DNA of 64,000 nucleotides from Firm-04 sp946413695 (GCA_946413695.1 CAMKLV010000006.1:17675-81674); one strand, 5' to 3'. Shown: positions 1 to 8,009, counted from the stretch's first letter. Notes: generated from the sequence alone by a model not told the origin. A program made the numbers and translations.

Positions 1-677
1 TTGACGGTATAGCCGAAAAAGGAATTCAGCGTATCCAGATTGCCTCTGTCCCACGCGATTTCGATTGCATGGCGGATGGCACGCTCGACGCGGGAAGGCG
101 TTGTGTGAAACTCCTCTGCGACGCGCGGATAGAGCTGCTTTGTCACGCTTTCGAGCAGCTCCGGCTCGTGATAGGCGCTGACGATCGCACAGCGCAGATA
201 ATGATAGCCTTTGATGTGCGCCGGCACGCCGAGCTGGTGGATGATATCCGTGATTGTGATTGCGAGATCCTGACCGGCTCTTGTCGCGATGGCACCGAGC
301 GGCTGCTTGTTCGTCAGCAGCGCGATGCGTTCGCCGAGCACATTCAGATCAAACGGTTTGAGCATGAAATATGCCGCGCCGTTCTGCATCACCTGCTGCT
401 CGACAAAACTATTGTCATACGAAGAAGTCACGATAAATGCCGGACGCTTTCCGTTTCCGGCATTTGCTTTTTTCATCAGCTCAATGGCATCCATGTGCGG
501 CAGAATGGCATCCACCACCACAACATCCGGTGTATCGTTCCGGATCGACTCCAGAACCGTGTTTCCGTTTTTCGGTCTTGTATATGCGTACATTCCCTGT
601 GAACGCAGGACACTGGCGCAGGATACACCGTACTCCGCCGTGTCATCACCGATCAGAACCTTGACTTGCTTTTGCAT
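1..677 (-). CDS. spo0A: Sporulation response regulator Spo0A (3' end cut by window edge)
   Basis: Master regulator of sporulation: a phosphorelay receiver domain that controls a DNA-binding effector domain. Translating the minus strand from the ATG at 675-677 gives a receiver (acidic pair at VLIGDD, phospho-acceptor Asp in VVVDAILP, Lys in MLKPF), then a Spo0A C-terminal domain with HQLGVPAHIKGYHYLR and the recognition-helix signature TTPSRVERAIRHAIE. That signature is specific to Spo0A. A strong ribosome site (AAGGAGG) lies 7 bases before the start. About 225 codons are present; the frame is open at base 1 just after FFGYTV, so only the last residues are missing. Upstream spoIVB, the usual neighbour, is not within the window on the 5' side; the next gene is an unrelated membrane protein. 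Confidence 0.95.
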   Translation of the reverse strand, partial: MQKQVKVLIGDDTAEYGVSCASVLRSQGMYAYTRPKNGNTVLESIRNDTPDVVVVDAILPHMDAIELMKKANAGNGKRPAFIVTSSYDNSFVEQQVMQNGAAYFMLKPFDLNVLGERIALLTNKQPLGAIATRAGQDLAITITDIIHQLGVPAHIKGYHYLRCAIVSAYHEPELLESVTKQLYPRVAEEFHTTPSRVERAIRHAIEIAWDRGNLDTLNSFFGYTV

Positions 678-825
678 GGTTCAACCTCCTTTTGCTTTAT
701 GTTTCCATTTTATCACGCATGAAAGACAAAAGCAAGAGCGAAGAACCGCGAACAAATACCGATTCTGTCGAAGCTGCCACATTTTTGCGGGATTATCAAT
801 ATCAACGCATCTGCGCGGATTTTGA

Positions 826-1416
826 TTATCTGCCGGCTCGATTTTTCATAGTTCCTGCGGAATCCTGTCGAGGATCGTCCGTGCCTGTCGGTTTTTCCGG
901 CGCGATTTCTGCCTCATCCGCAAGAATCGAGGGGGCGGGGCGTTCTGATTCCGCCGCGCGCCGCTGTTTTGCCTCGGCAGAGAACGTGCGCGTCAGCGAG
1001 AGGATGAGCAGCAGCAGCGCCGGAACCCATGTCCACCGCATGCCGCTGCGGAATGCATCCGCGGCACTGGCATAGAATTTCGGATCAATATTCTGCACCC
1101 AGCCGCACTGCTCCGCGATGTTCACGGCATGCCGCAGAATCAGCGGCATCGGCAGATATGCGATCGCACCGAGCACAGCTGCGATCCGATCCGCCTTGCA
1201 GAAATGGAAGATCACAGCAGCCGTCAGCAGCACCGCACAGATGAAATAGCCGATTGCGAGCCCGCGGAACACGGTGCCGTAGTGATCGGCGTGCAGCATC
1301 CAGCCGGCAGCGACCGCACCGCCCGTCAGCCAGACGAACAGCAGCAGCGTGCAGAGCAGCAGCAGACTGCCGGTCAGACGGAGCCCTTTTCCGCTGTTGA
1401 TTTTTCTCACGGGCAT
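826..1416 (-). CDS. Small four-helix membrane protein of unknown function
   Basis: A 196-residue protein that I do not recognise. It starts with a basic stretch (MPVRKINSGKG), has hydrophobic segments at about residues 13-38, 48-70, 78-95 and 128-145, and ends in a charged tail rich in Ala, Pro, Glu and Asp that should be cytoplasmic. The start is preceded by AAGGAAGTGAACGCCG, an acceptable ribosome site. It lies 37 bases downstream of the flavodoxin gene on the same strand and may be the last gene of that short operon. No catalytic motif is visible. Confidence 0.7.
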   Translation of the reverse strand: MPVRKINSGKGLRLTGSLLLLCTLLLFVWLTGGAVAAGWMLHADHYGTVFRGLAIGYFICAVLLTAAVIFHFCKADRIAAVLGAIAYLPMPLILRHAVNIAEQCGWVQNIDPKFYASAADAFRSGMRWTWVPALLLLILSLTRTFSAEAKQRRAAESERPAPSILADEAEIAPEKPTGTDDPRQDSAGTMKNRAGR

Positions 1417-1453
1417 CGGCGTTCACTTCCTTTCCGCCGCGGCGCAGGCTCGC

Positions 1454-1927
1454 TCACAGGCTCTTTACCCATTCCGCGATGGTCTCGTCGCTGTCCTCGG
1501 GGAAGATGCGGCGGTCACCGGCGATTTCGCCTTTGCCGTTCAGGAACGGCTTGAACTTTTCCGCGGTCTTGCCCATCTTGCTGCTGATCGAGGTTGCGAA
1601 CAGCCCGACCTTTTTGCCGGTGAAATCGTGCTTTGCCGCAAAATTGCTGACAACAACCGGCGCACATCCGAACCAGATCGGGAAGCCGAACAGCACCAGG
1701 TCATAGTCCGCAAAGTTCTCGATTTTGCCCGCTGCGGGAACATCCTTTTTCAGGAACCATTCCTTGTTGCAGCGTGCAAGGGGATTCTTCCAGTTGACAT
1801 CCGCCTTGGAATAGGGCTGCTCCGGCTTGATCTCATAGAGATCGGCGTCAACCGCCTTTGCCATGCGCTTGGCGACTTCCGCCGTCACGCCGCTTGCAGA
1901 AAAATATGCGACCAGAATCTTGCTCAT
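1454..1927 (-). CDS. Flavodoxin family protein
   Basis: A 157-residue flavodoxin-like protein predicted to bind FMN and carry electrons in the cytoplasm. The N-terminal MSKILVAYFSASGVTAEVA matches the phosphate-binding loop of short-chain flavodoxins of the Flavodoxin_4 group (S-x-S-G-x-T pattern), and LVLFGFPIWFGCAPVV matches the region that contacts the isoalloxazine ring (G-x-P-I-W). Length fits the family. Gene start has GGAGGAACCCCC in front. It follows the YunG-like gene by 16 bases, so the two are probably co-transcribed. The redox partner cannot be told from context. Confidence 0.9.
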   Translation of the reverse strand: MSKILVAYFSASGVTAEVAKRMAKAVDADLYEIKPEQPYSKADVNWKNPLARCNKEWFLKKDVPAAGKIENFADYDLVLFGFPIWFGCAPVVVSNFAAKHDFTGKKVGLFATSISSKMGKTAEKFKPFLNGKGEIAGDRRIFPEDSDETIAEWVKSL

Positions 1928-1943
1928 TGGGGGTTCCTCCGTT

Positions 1944-2390
1944 TCATTGCCTGCAAAATTGATACAGGGCTTTTTTCAGCGCCTCATAGCGCAGGCGCTT
2001 TTCCTCTTTTGCAAAATGCACTTCGCGCAGCTGCTCGGGATTATCCTCGTAGCAGAGCACTTCATCGCCGAACTGCTCGCTTGTCAGATCAAATTTGTGA
2101 TCGCCGATGACATTGTAGCAGTGATAATTGCCGCCCGGACGCAGGATGCCGTAAACCCTGCCGCCGAACAGATCCTGCACGAGAAATGCCGTGATCGAGC
2201 ACTGCCCGAGCGTCGGATTCTGCGTGCTCCACTGTTCGCGCAGACGCGGCGCACAGCTTTCCGCCGACCAGAGCTGCAGCAGGATATCATAGAGATCGCG
2301 TGCTGTTCTGATCTGCGGATACTGCGCGGCGGCTGTCTCCGTGATCGGGACATCTGCCTGCTCCCAGCCATAAAAATGATATGTGTTCAT
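1944..2390 (-). CDS. YunG-like protein of unknown function
   Basis: A 148-residue soluble protein resembling the YunG family of Bacillus by the pattern W-S-A-E-S-C-x(n)-W-S-x-x-N-P-T-x-G-Q-C-S-I-T-A-x-L-V-Q-D, followed by GG-x-x-Y and H-x-x-N-V-I-G-D-H-K-x-D-L-T. The conserved Cys, His and Asp suggest a papain-like or NlpC-like fold, but the biochemical role is unknown. It is the first gene after a clear sigma-A promoter (2422-2450) and has an AGGAGGGCGT ribosome site. It leads the operon that includes the flavodoxin. Confidence 0.65.
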   Translation of the reverse strand: MNTYHFYGWEQADVPITETAAAQYPQIRTARDLYDILLQLWSAESCAPRLREQWSTQNPTLGQCSITAFLVQDLFGGRVYGILRPGGNYHCYNVIGDHKFDLTSEQFGDEVLCYEDNPEQLREVHFAKEEKRLRYEALKKALYQFCRQ

Positions 2391-2421
2391 ACGCCCTCCT
2401 ATTCCGGAAAGAGATACATAT

Positions 2422-2450
2422 AGTATAACATATCAGAGCAAAAAACTCAA
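2422..2450 (-). promoter_or_regulatory. Sigma-A promoter for the YunG-like/flavodoxin operon
   Basis: On the minus strand, TTGAGT (2445-2450) and TATACT (2422-2427) are separated by exactly 17 bases, about 30 bases before the ribosome site of the gene that starts at 2390. Confidence 0.75.
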
Positions 2451-2481
2451 TGGGAGCAGGAAAAAAGTGCGGCAAAAAAAT

Positions 2482-2514
2482 CGCCCGAAAGCGGATGAAC
2501 CGTTGCTTTCGGGC
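2482..2514 (-). terminator. Rho-independent terminator of the beta-helix protein gene
   Basis: GCCCGAAAGC pairs with GCTTTCGGGC around a 13-base loop; on the minus strand the stem is followed by a run of seven T (fwd 2474-2480), as expected 3' of the gene ending at 2594. Confidence 0.85.
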
Positions 2515-2593
2515 AGAGCTGTTTGTTGTATGGAGAGGGATTTTGCAAGGGATGAAAAAAGGGGGGGATCATGAAACAAGAGAACTTGAAAGC

Positions 2594-4189
2594 TTAGATC
2601 TGACCGCTTGTTGTCCGGTCAGCGAAGATGGTGTCGGCATAATCGCCGGTGTCCTCCGTGATTTCTTCACGGTATCCGCCGCGTCTGCCGCCTCTGTGCA
2701 TGCCGCCCTGTGCGCCGGATTCATCCTGTGCCTCAAAGCCGCCGAAGCCGCCCTGCGTGCCGGATTCATCCTGTGCCTCAAAGCCGCCGAAGCCGCCCTC
2801 CGCGCCGGATTCATCCTGTGCGCCAAAGCCGCCGAAGCCGCCCTGCGTGCCGGATTCATCCTGACTGCCAAAGCCGCCGAAGCCGCCCTGCGTGCCGAAT
2901 CCGCCGCGACCGCCGAAGCCGCCCATGCCGCCGCGTCCGCCCATCATCTCCTGCGGAATCTCAGAGACCTGCTCGCCGTTGATGATGATCGTGCCGCCGT
3001 TGTACTCCGCATTGCCGTCATAATCGAAGGAGACGCACGGTGCGGTGATATTGATCGTGCCGCCGTTGACATAGACCGAGCCGTTTGCGTCGATGCCGTC
3101 GGTGTCGCCCTGTGCCATGACGATCGTCAGATCGCCGCCGTTGATCTCGACTGCGACTTCCTCAGCATTGCCGCCTGCCACGGCGTTGATGCCGTCATCA
3201 GAGGCGCTGATGCTGATCGTGCCGCCGTTGATCTGCACATAGGTCGATTCCAGACCTTCTGCGGCATTGATCTCGAATGTGCCGCCGTCGATCTGCAGAT
3301 ATGCGGTCGCCTGCATGCCGTCGCTCTTTGCGCTGATCGAGAAGCTGCCGTCCGCGATGAAGATGCTGCCTTCGGTCTCGTTCTCGCAGTGGAATGCATC
3401 CTTGTTTGTGCTGACCGTAAAGCTGCCGCCGCAGACTGCGATCAGATCGTTTGCCTCAAATGCATCCAGTGCCGATGTGACTGTATAGGTTCCGCCGGTG
3501 ATCTTCAGGTCATCCTTCGAGGTGACGCCGTTGCCGGTCTGCGAAACGATTTCCAGTGCGCCGGTGCCGTTGAGTACGAGATCATCCTTCGAGAAGATGA
3601 CGGCATCGGTGTTGGTATCGCCGTCTGCGCGGAATGTTCCGGTGACGCTCAGGCTGTTTGCGCCGCCCGCCGCCGTGATGAAGACCTTATCCGCGGATTT
3701 GACATAGATCGCGGGGAAATCGCTGTTTGTGATGCTGACGCCGTCCAGCACAAGCTGTACCTTGTCAGCCTTGTCCGCTTCGATTGTGACGGTGCAGTCC
3801 TTTGCCGTGCCGGAGAGGACATAGACGCCGCCGCTTGTGATCGACACGGTCTGACCGTCCGTGACGGTGAGATACTGTGCCTCGCTGAGATCAGCGGTCT
3901 GGGTCAGGTCGCGCTCGGTGAACAGTTCTGCGGTGTTGATGACGCCGCTTGTGCTGCCGGTGAATGCGGTCTGTACCACTGCCGGTGTTTCGGCTGCATC
4001 CAGCTTGAGTGTATCGGCTTCGGGCGCTGCATCTTCTGCGGGCTCGGTTTCCGCTTCCTCAGAGGATGCGGTTACTGCCGCGGTCTGTGCGGTATCGGCG
4101 GTGCCGGAATCTGCGGTGCTGCCGCATCCGGTGCATGTGACTGCAAGCATTGCAGCGAGGATCAAAGTCATGAGAGCTGTCTTTTTCAT
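2594..4189 (-). CDS. Secreted beta-helix carbohydrate-binding domain protein (DUF4353, Cthe_2159-like)
   Basis: A 531-residue exported protein. The N-terminus is a signal peptide with a possible lipobox ending at Cys (CTGC, residues about 19-22). A Thr/Glu/Ala-rich spacer follows, then about 300 residues of repeated strands of the form I-x-G-G-T-x-x-I-x-A, the pattern of right-handed parallel beta-helix DUF4353 proteins, a family described as cell-surface, calcium- and polysaccharide-binding. From about residue 415 the protein turns into a Gly/Phe-rich region with four 15-residue repeats (GGFGGFxxQDESGxx). The tail is charged. It has its own terminator and stands alone. Start supported by AAAGGATGCGTTCAT before the ATG. 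Role inferred: wall-attached binding of plant glycans. Confidence 0.85.
   Translation of the reverse strand: MKKTALMTLILAAMLAVTCTGCGSTADSGTADTAQTAAVTASSEEAETEPAEDAAPEADTLKLDAAETPAVVQTAFTGSTSGVINTAELFTERDLTQTADLSEAQYLTVTDGQTVSITSGGVYVLSGTAKDCTVTIEADKADKVQLVLDGVSITNSDFPAIYVKSADKVFITAAGGANSLSVTGTFRADGDTNTDAVIFSKDDLVLNGTGALEIVSQTGNGVTSKDDLKITGGTYTVTSALDAFEANDLIAVCGGSFTVSTNKDAFHCENETEGSIFIADGSFSISAKSDGMQATAYLQIDGGTFEINAAEGLESTYVQINGGTISISASDDGINAVAGGNAEEVAVEINGGDLTIVMAQGDTDGIDANGSVYVNGGTINITAPCVSFDYDGNAEYNGGTIIINGEQVSEIPQEMMGGRGGMGGFGGRGGFGTQGGFGGFGSQDESGTQGGFGGFGAQDESGAEGGFGGFEAQDESGTQGGFGGFEAQDESGAQGGMHRGGRRGGYREEITEDTGDYADTIFADRTTSGQI
2703..2900. repeat. Four 45-bp in-frame tandem repeats in the beta-helix protein gene
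   Basis: Each 45-bp unit codes for GGFGGF[GE][SA]QDESG[TA][QE] on the minus strand. Units are nearly identical at DNA level, so copy number may vary by slippage. It is coding sequence, not a CRISPR array. Confidence 0.85.
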
Positions 4190-4350
4190 ATGAACGCATC
4201 CTTTCGTGTTTGGGATCGGGTGTCGGTTTGTTTTCTATGGCTTTATTATACAGGTGCAATATGAAAAAGACGCAGGCAAAAAGTGAAAGATCATCTATCA
4301 AACGTGAAAATTTCTGCGGGATTGTGAAAATTCGGTGTCGGGTCGGTAGA

Positions 4351-4489
4351 ACCGACAGCCATATGTCTGCAGCTGTCAGAGAACCATGCTCCTATTTGGC
4401 GCGATGGGCTGAGGGGATGCAATGCTCAGATTATCCGGGTATAGGAACTGAAAAGAGCAAGCCGTCGGCACTGCCCGCCGACGGCTTGC
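4351..4489 (-). repeat. Dispersed intergenic repeat, copy 1 (minus orientation)
   Basis: Contains the shared blocks GACAGC...GCTGTC, AGAACCAT, GGGCTGAG and TGCAAT and ends in a perfect 13-bp hairpin (GCAAGCCGTCGGC, 4457-4469, with 4477-4489). The same blocks recur at 6752-6927, 8048-8160, 13481-13582 and 13583-13747. The hairpin also lies where a terminator for the gene ending at 4553 is expected. Confidence 0.75.
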
Positions 4490-4552
4490 ATACTATATTA
4501 TTCGGGAGCAGTGCTTATCCTGCTTTGCTCAGCAATGCCCGCTTCATCAGTG

Positions 4553-5098
4553 TCAGGTCGGCGGCAGGTCAGCGTGCAGGATTTCATCGACCTGCTCCGC
4601 CGTGATGCGCGGTGCATTTTCATCGAGGATGCCGAGCAGTTCCAGTGTCCTGCGCTGAAATTCGCCGTACTGCGAGTGGTTTTGCAGTCTGTCGAGCTCC
4701 GCGCGGGTTTCCGCAGGGAGTGTTTCATCCGGCTGCACCTGAATCTTTACTTCCTGTGAATATGTACGCTTTCCGGTATCGGAGCTTTCATCCGGAATCG
4801 AAACCTCAACCATAATATCGTCTTCCCCACAGTTGTATGCAGTCACAGTACCATCATGTGAGACAATTGTTTTATACTCACACGAATGCAGATAAACGGT
4901 CGATTGATCCGCATATTCGGGATCAACTGTTACGGTCAGCCTGTGGGTTTCGCCCTCCGTCATTGTGATTTCCGAAGGCGAGACTGTGAAAACCGGATTC
5001 GGCGCTTCACTGCCGGCAGCGGATGTCCGGAGCACAAATGCGGAAACAATCTGCATCGGCAGCAGGATCCCGAGCAAAACAGAAATCAGTCTTTTCAT
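4553..5098 (-). CDS. Secreted Ig-like (BIG2-type) domain protein with dockerin-free tail
   Basis: A 181-residue exported protein. The start at 5098 is chosen over the longer open frame to 5260 because it has an AAAGGAAGTG ribosome site, begins a good signal peptide (MKRLISVLLGILLPMQIVSA), and lies downstream of a perfect promoter at 5175-5203. After the signal, VSPSEITMTEGETHRLTVTV is the opening of a bacterial Ig-like fold; a short helical segment follows (residues about 130-175, rich in Glu and Leu). Such domains usually bind cell wall or sugars. No enzyme domain is present. Function otherwise unknown. Confidence 0.75.
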   Translation of the reverse strand: MKRLISVLLGILLPMQIVSAFVLRTSAAGSEAPNPVFTVSPSEITMTEGETHRLTVTVDPEYADQSTVYLHSCEYKTIVSHDGTVTAYNCGEDDIMVEVSIPDESSDTGKRTYSQEVKIQVQPDETLPAETRAELDRLQNHSQYGEFQRRTLELLGILDENAPRITAEQVDEILHADLPPT

Positions 5099-5174
5099 CG
5101 GATACACTTCCTTTCGTTGCGCAAACAGCAAGCTATATATTTCTAATGGTACATCCATATTGTTTTTTTGTTTA

Positions 5175-5203
5175 ATTATAGCATGCCCGGCGTGATATGT
5201 CAA
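5175..5203 (-). promoter_or_regulatory. Sigma-A promoter for the Ig-like protein gene
   Basis: Minus-strand TTGACA (5198-5203), 17-base spacer, TATAAT (5175-5180): a consensus promoter. Confidence 0.9.
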
Positions 5204-5247
5204 TGGAATATATGCAGAAACGGAGCAAGATCGGCAGAACCGCAGAA

Positions 5248-5275
5248 AGCCCTGCCGCATTTTTGCAGCAGGGCT
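5248..5275 (-). terminator. Terminator of the bulb-lectin/NlpC-P60 gene
   Basis: AGCCCTGC (5248-5255) pairs with GCAGGGCT (5268-5275) 29 bases past the stop codon at 5304. Confidence 0.7.
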
Positions 5276-5303
5276 CTGTATCAGGTATCAGATTTGTGCG
5301 GGA

Positions 5304-6629
5304 TCAGCCGTTGTAACGGAGAACGCCGTTCCAGTTATCGAACCAGTAGTTGCCGACACTGATCTCTTTGCCGGAGCTGTCACCTTGTCTGCCGTCAAAA
5401 TCCCCGTGTGCACCGACATTCTGATTGTTGCCGAGGTAGATTTCTGTATGCGCAGCTTCATTCAGGAGAATATCACCGCGCTTGAGATTTGCGGTACTGC
5501 CAATCTGCGACCACGGAATCCATGTGAAGCCCGCAGCAACAAAGTTCGTTCTCATGGTATATGTTGTCAGATCGGCACGGACATTGAAGCCTGCCTGCTT
5601 TGCCGCAGCGCAGACAAGGGACGAGCAGTCATAGTCCGGTCCGAGTCTGTTCGGGTAGTTCCAGTTGTAACCGTGGGAATTGTCATTTGCAATTTTGATT
5701 GCCCATGTCAGCATGCTCTCAACCTTGCCGCTGCCGTTGGATGTCCAGATCTTGCGGTTATCCGATTTCCGGACAAGCGTCAGGATGCCGTCATCGCCGA
5801 GTGAGAGCCTATAGTCTGCATAGGGTTTGCTGCATGTTCCGGTATTGTACAGCGGTGTGGAACCGGAGTATACCACCAGATTGCCGTCCTGCTGCAGCGC
5901 AAAGAACGCACCGCTGTGACCATGTGTTCCGGTGTAGAAGATTGCCTTATCCTTGCCGGTTCTGTTATCATAGACAACGAAATTGCCGTCCGGCTGCATA
6001 ATCGCACGGAACAGGCGGTTGGGGGAGGAGATGCACTGGCTCGAACGCAGGTATGTATTGGCTTTTGCGGTGCACTCGATTGCACTTCTGCTGCTCCAGA
6101 GGCACTGCTTTCTCTGGCTGTGATATACATAGAGTTCGCCGTCATTGGAAAGGCGCAGCTGGCACGCAGTTCCGCCGTCGGCAACAGTATGTGCCTGCCA
6201 CATCGGCGTTGCAGTCCGGCTGTAGCGCTGCTGATAGGCAATGACGAAGTTACCGTCTGTCTGCATTGTCATCCGGAATGAACGTGTCGAATAGCTGTTT
6301 CCGATACCGGTATCAGAGCTCCATACAACACGGTTGCTGTTTGACTGATCGTACAGAACAAGATCACCGTCTGTACAAAATACCAGCTTGAATCTCTTGT
6401 TCTTGGAATACCAGGTTTCGGAGCCGTAACTGGAAGAACCGGCCATCTGTCCGTTGGCAAGGATGAGCGTATCCTCAGAATATTTGTCTGAACTTGCACT
6501 GGCTGTGATGCAATAGTTCTGCAAGAGTGCAGTGTTGGCTGTCATCGGTGCAAGCATCAGCGATGCACACGAAACAGCTGAAAGAGAGAGCGCGGTGATT
6601 GTTTTTGAGATTGAAGTGTGTTTTTTCAT
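5304..6629 (-). CDS. Secreted bulb-type lectin protein with C-terminal NlpC/P60-type peptidase
   Basis: A 441-residue exported protein. Residues 1-45 form a signal peptide ending near SASA. Residues about 50-290 hold repeated beta-prism units of the bulb (B-lectin) type: FKLVFCTDGDLVLYD, FRMTMQTDGNFVIAY, FRAIMQPDGNFVVYD and FFALQQDGNLVVYSG, the Q-x-D-x-N-x-V-x-Y mannose-site pattern, seen here in several units. Residues about 310-441 form an NlpC/P60-like domain with the Cys of DCSSLV at 335 and the His of AAHTEIYL at 394. Predicted role: a secreted cell-wall or peptide amidase/endopeptidase targeted by sugar binding, or a bacteriocin-like protein. It has its own promoter (6700-6728) and terminator. 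Confidence 0.85.
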   Translation of the reverse strand: MKKHTSISKTITALSLSAVSCASLMLAPMTANTALLQNYCITASASSDKYSEDTLILANGQMAGSSSYGSETWYSKNKRFKLVFCTDGDLVLYDQSNSNRVVWSSDTGIGNSYSTRSFRMTMQTDGNFVIAYQQRYSRTATPMWQAHTVADGGTACQLRLSNDGELYVYHSQRKQCLWSSRSAIECTAKANTYLRSSQCISSPNRLFRAIMQPDGNFVVYDNRTGKDKAIFYTGTHGHSGAFFALQQDGNLVVYSGSTPLYNTGTCSKPYADYRLSLGDDGILTLVRKSDNRKIWTSNGSGKVESMLTWAIKIANDNSHGYNWNYPNRLGPDYDCSSLVCAAAKQAGFNVRADLTTYTMRTNFVAAGFTWIPWSQIGSTANLKRGDILLNEAAHTEIYLGNNQNVGAHGDFDGRQGDSSGKEISVGNYWFDNWNGVLRYNG

Positions 6630-6699
6630 GTCTTCAAATTCCTTTCTGCCGTTTTGAACGGCGTGTTCAATGATATGGTGTCATTCAGACACGAATCCC

Positions 6700-6728
6700 A
6701 TTATACCATTTTATAATTATATTGTCAA
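6700..6728 (-). promoter_or_regulatory. Sigma-A promoter for the bulb-lectin/NlpC-P60 gene
   Basis: Minus-strand TTGACA (6723-6728), 17-base AT-rich spacer, TATAAT (6700-6705). The leader to the start codon is about 65 bases. Confidence 0.9.
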
Positions 6729-6751
6729 GCCGGAGACGCCTGTTTGCGGCA

Positions 6752-6927
6752 GAATCGGCAGCCGTATGTCTGCAGCTGTCGGAGAACCATTTACTAATTT
6801 AGCTTGAGGGCTGAGGATATGCAATACCCGGTATTATCAGGAATTGAAGCCAAAAAGAGTCAGTGTCCAGTTTATCCATGGTACTAAGACGGCTATAGAA
6901 AAACGGATGCGGGCACTGCCCGCCCGC
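6752..6927 (-). repeat. Dispersed intergenic repeat, copy 2 (minus orientation, long form)
   Basis: Same blocks as the copy at 4351, plus the extra inner part (TTAGTACCATGG, GACACTGACTC, TTCAATTCC on its own strand) shared with the copy at 13583. Ends with the hairpin GCGGGCACTGCCCGC. Confidence 0.75.
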
Positions 6928-6956
6928 TTGCTTTTTGTCTGATACTGTGTTATAAT
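6928..6956 (+). promoter_or_regulatory. Promoter for the small genes at 7.0-8.0 kb
   Basis: TTGCTT (6928-6933), 17-base spacer, TATAAT (6951-6956). Nearly the same sequence (TTGCTTTTTGTC...GATATGTTATAAT) drives the GMP synthase-like gene at 7981. Confidence 0.7.
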
Positions 6957-7006
6957 CAAGGATAGATGATACGCCGTCGAACTGTTTGAAAAAGAGGTGA
7001 GAATAC

Positions 7007-7072
7007 ATGAAGATAGACTATGCAACTGCCAAGCGGGAGAAGCTGAAAGCAGAATACGATGGCTCCGCATGA
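7007..7072 (+). CDS. Short open frame, possible broken start of the next gene
   Basis: A 21-codon frame (MKIDYATAKREKLKAEYDGSA) with a good AGAGGTGAGAATAC ribosome site and the correct place behind the promoter at 6928. It ends at a TGA that overlaps the start of the 95-residue frame at 7059. The good start here and the weak one next door suggest either translational coupling or a frameshift that split one gene. Function unknown. Confidence 0.45.
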   Translation: MKIDYATAKREKLKAEYDGSA

Positions 7073-7346
7073 TCCGGTTCTGCCGCCGATCAGAGAACGT
7101 TCAACGCTGTTCTATGGAATCAGCGGCGCATACAGGCTGATCTATGAATACTATAGATACACCTATGAATATTCACTGATATTAGACACATGCGGGACCA
7201 TGATAGTAAAGTTTGCCCGAAAGCGCGGTCTGGATTTTTATTATAATGCTGCGGAGATCCCGCAGTATTTTCTGAACGAGACCGTTCATGCGGACAAGAA
7301 ACAGTATCAGCTGCCGGAGATTCGGTGCAGAGAAATCCGTGCATGA
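7059..7346 (+). CDS. Hypothetical protein (95 residues)
   Basis: I do not recognise this small protein. It is rich in Tyr and charged residues (YRLIYEYYRYTYEYSLILD) with no signal peptide or membrane segment. Its ATG overlaps the end of the 21-codon frame at 7007 and has no clear ribosome site of its own, so it may depend on coupling or be the 3' part of a frameshifted gene. It is followed after 17 bases by the 199-residue gene at 7364, probably co-transcribed from the promoter at 6928. Confidence 0.5.
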   Translation: MAPHDPVLPPIRERSTLFYGISGAYRLIYEYYRYTYEYSLILDTCGTMIVKFARKRGLDFYYNAAEIPQYFLNETVHADKKQYQLPEIRCREIRA

Positions 7347-7363
7347 GAAGGAGATGAGAAACT

Positions 7364-7963
7364 GTGCGGAATCAGGAAGACAACCTGCTCGCTGCAGGAT
7401 GGAAAAAGCGGTGTGAATCCCTTTCGCCGGAGATCCGGCAGAGACTGGATGATCTGAGCCGGTATTTTGACTGCGGTGAACGCGGGCGTTATGAACTGCA
7501 GTATATCAAACGGTCATATGCGCTGCCGGAAACAGGCGATGTTTTTGTCTGCAGGGCGGTCAATCATCTTTATTACTGCGGCGTGGTACTGAATGCGCAT
7601 ATTCATAACATGATCGGCGATGATATGTATGTTGTTCTCATTTTCAATACACATGCCGATCGCATTGATCCGACTGCATTTACACTGGATTATGAGAATA
7701 TTCTGATTGAACCGGTGATGCTCTCAAGAGCAATGTGGACAAAAGGCTGGTTTCAGAATATCATGCATCTTGATGAACTGGGTGATGTTCCGAGCTATGG
7801 ATTTTACAAATACTGTTTTCAGCATCCCTATTGGGATGAATACGATCAGAAGCTGGAAACGCGCCCGAAATATCTGACGATCGGCGCAGCAACAGTGTAC
7901 GGTCTGGGGTATCGCATAACACAGGAACTGATTATCCGCGGGCAGCTGAAGGATCAGGACTGA
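7364..7963 (+). CDS. Hypothetical protein, weakly Imm26-like
   Basis: A 199-residue cytoplasmic protein starting at GTG (ribosome site AAGGAGATGAG 6 bases before). The segment GDVFVCRAVNHLYYCGVVLN (about residues 57-76) resembles the opening of Imm26-type immunity proteins (G-D-x-F-x(n)-Y-x-G-x-V), and YVVLIFN could be the following strand. The match is by eye and weak. No toxin gene stands beside it; the small frames at 7007 and 7059 precede it. A role in immunity against a contact-dependent or secreted toxin is only a possibility. Confidence 0.55.
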   Translation: MRNQEDNLLAAGWKKRCESLSPEIRQRLDDLSRYFDCGERGRYELQYIKRSYALPETGDVFVCRAVNHLYYCGVVLNAHIHNMIGDDMYVVLIFNTHADRIDPTAFTLDYENILIEPVMLSRAMWTKGWFQNIMHLDELGDVPSYGFYKYCFQHPYWDEYDQKLETRPKYLTIGAATVYGLGYRITQELIIRGQLKDQD

Positions 7964-7980
7964 AATGCAGCCTGTGCACC

Positions 7981-8009
7981 TTGCTTTTTGTCGCCTGATA
8001 TGTTATAAT
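7981..8009 (+). promoter_or_regulatory. Promoter for the GMP synthase-like gene
   Basis: TTGCTT (7981-7986), 17-base spacer, TATAAT (8004-8009). The transcript would carry the dispersed repeat copy at 8048-8160 in its leader, directly before the ribosome site. Confidence 0.75.

Noticed and set aside
2703..2900. Tandem repeats read as a CRISPR array
   Set aside because: Units are adjacent with no spacers, in frame, and code for a regular peptide repeat. No cas genes are in the window.
2450..4264. 604-codon plus-strand open frame rich in Ala, Cys and Asp
   Set aside because: It is antisense to the beta-helix protein gene; its composition reflects GC-rich third positions and repeats of the real gene, it has no domain, and its start has no ribosome site.
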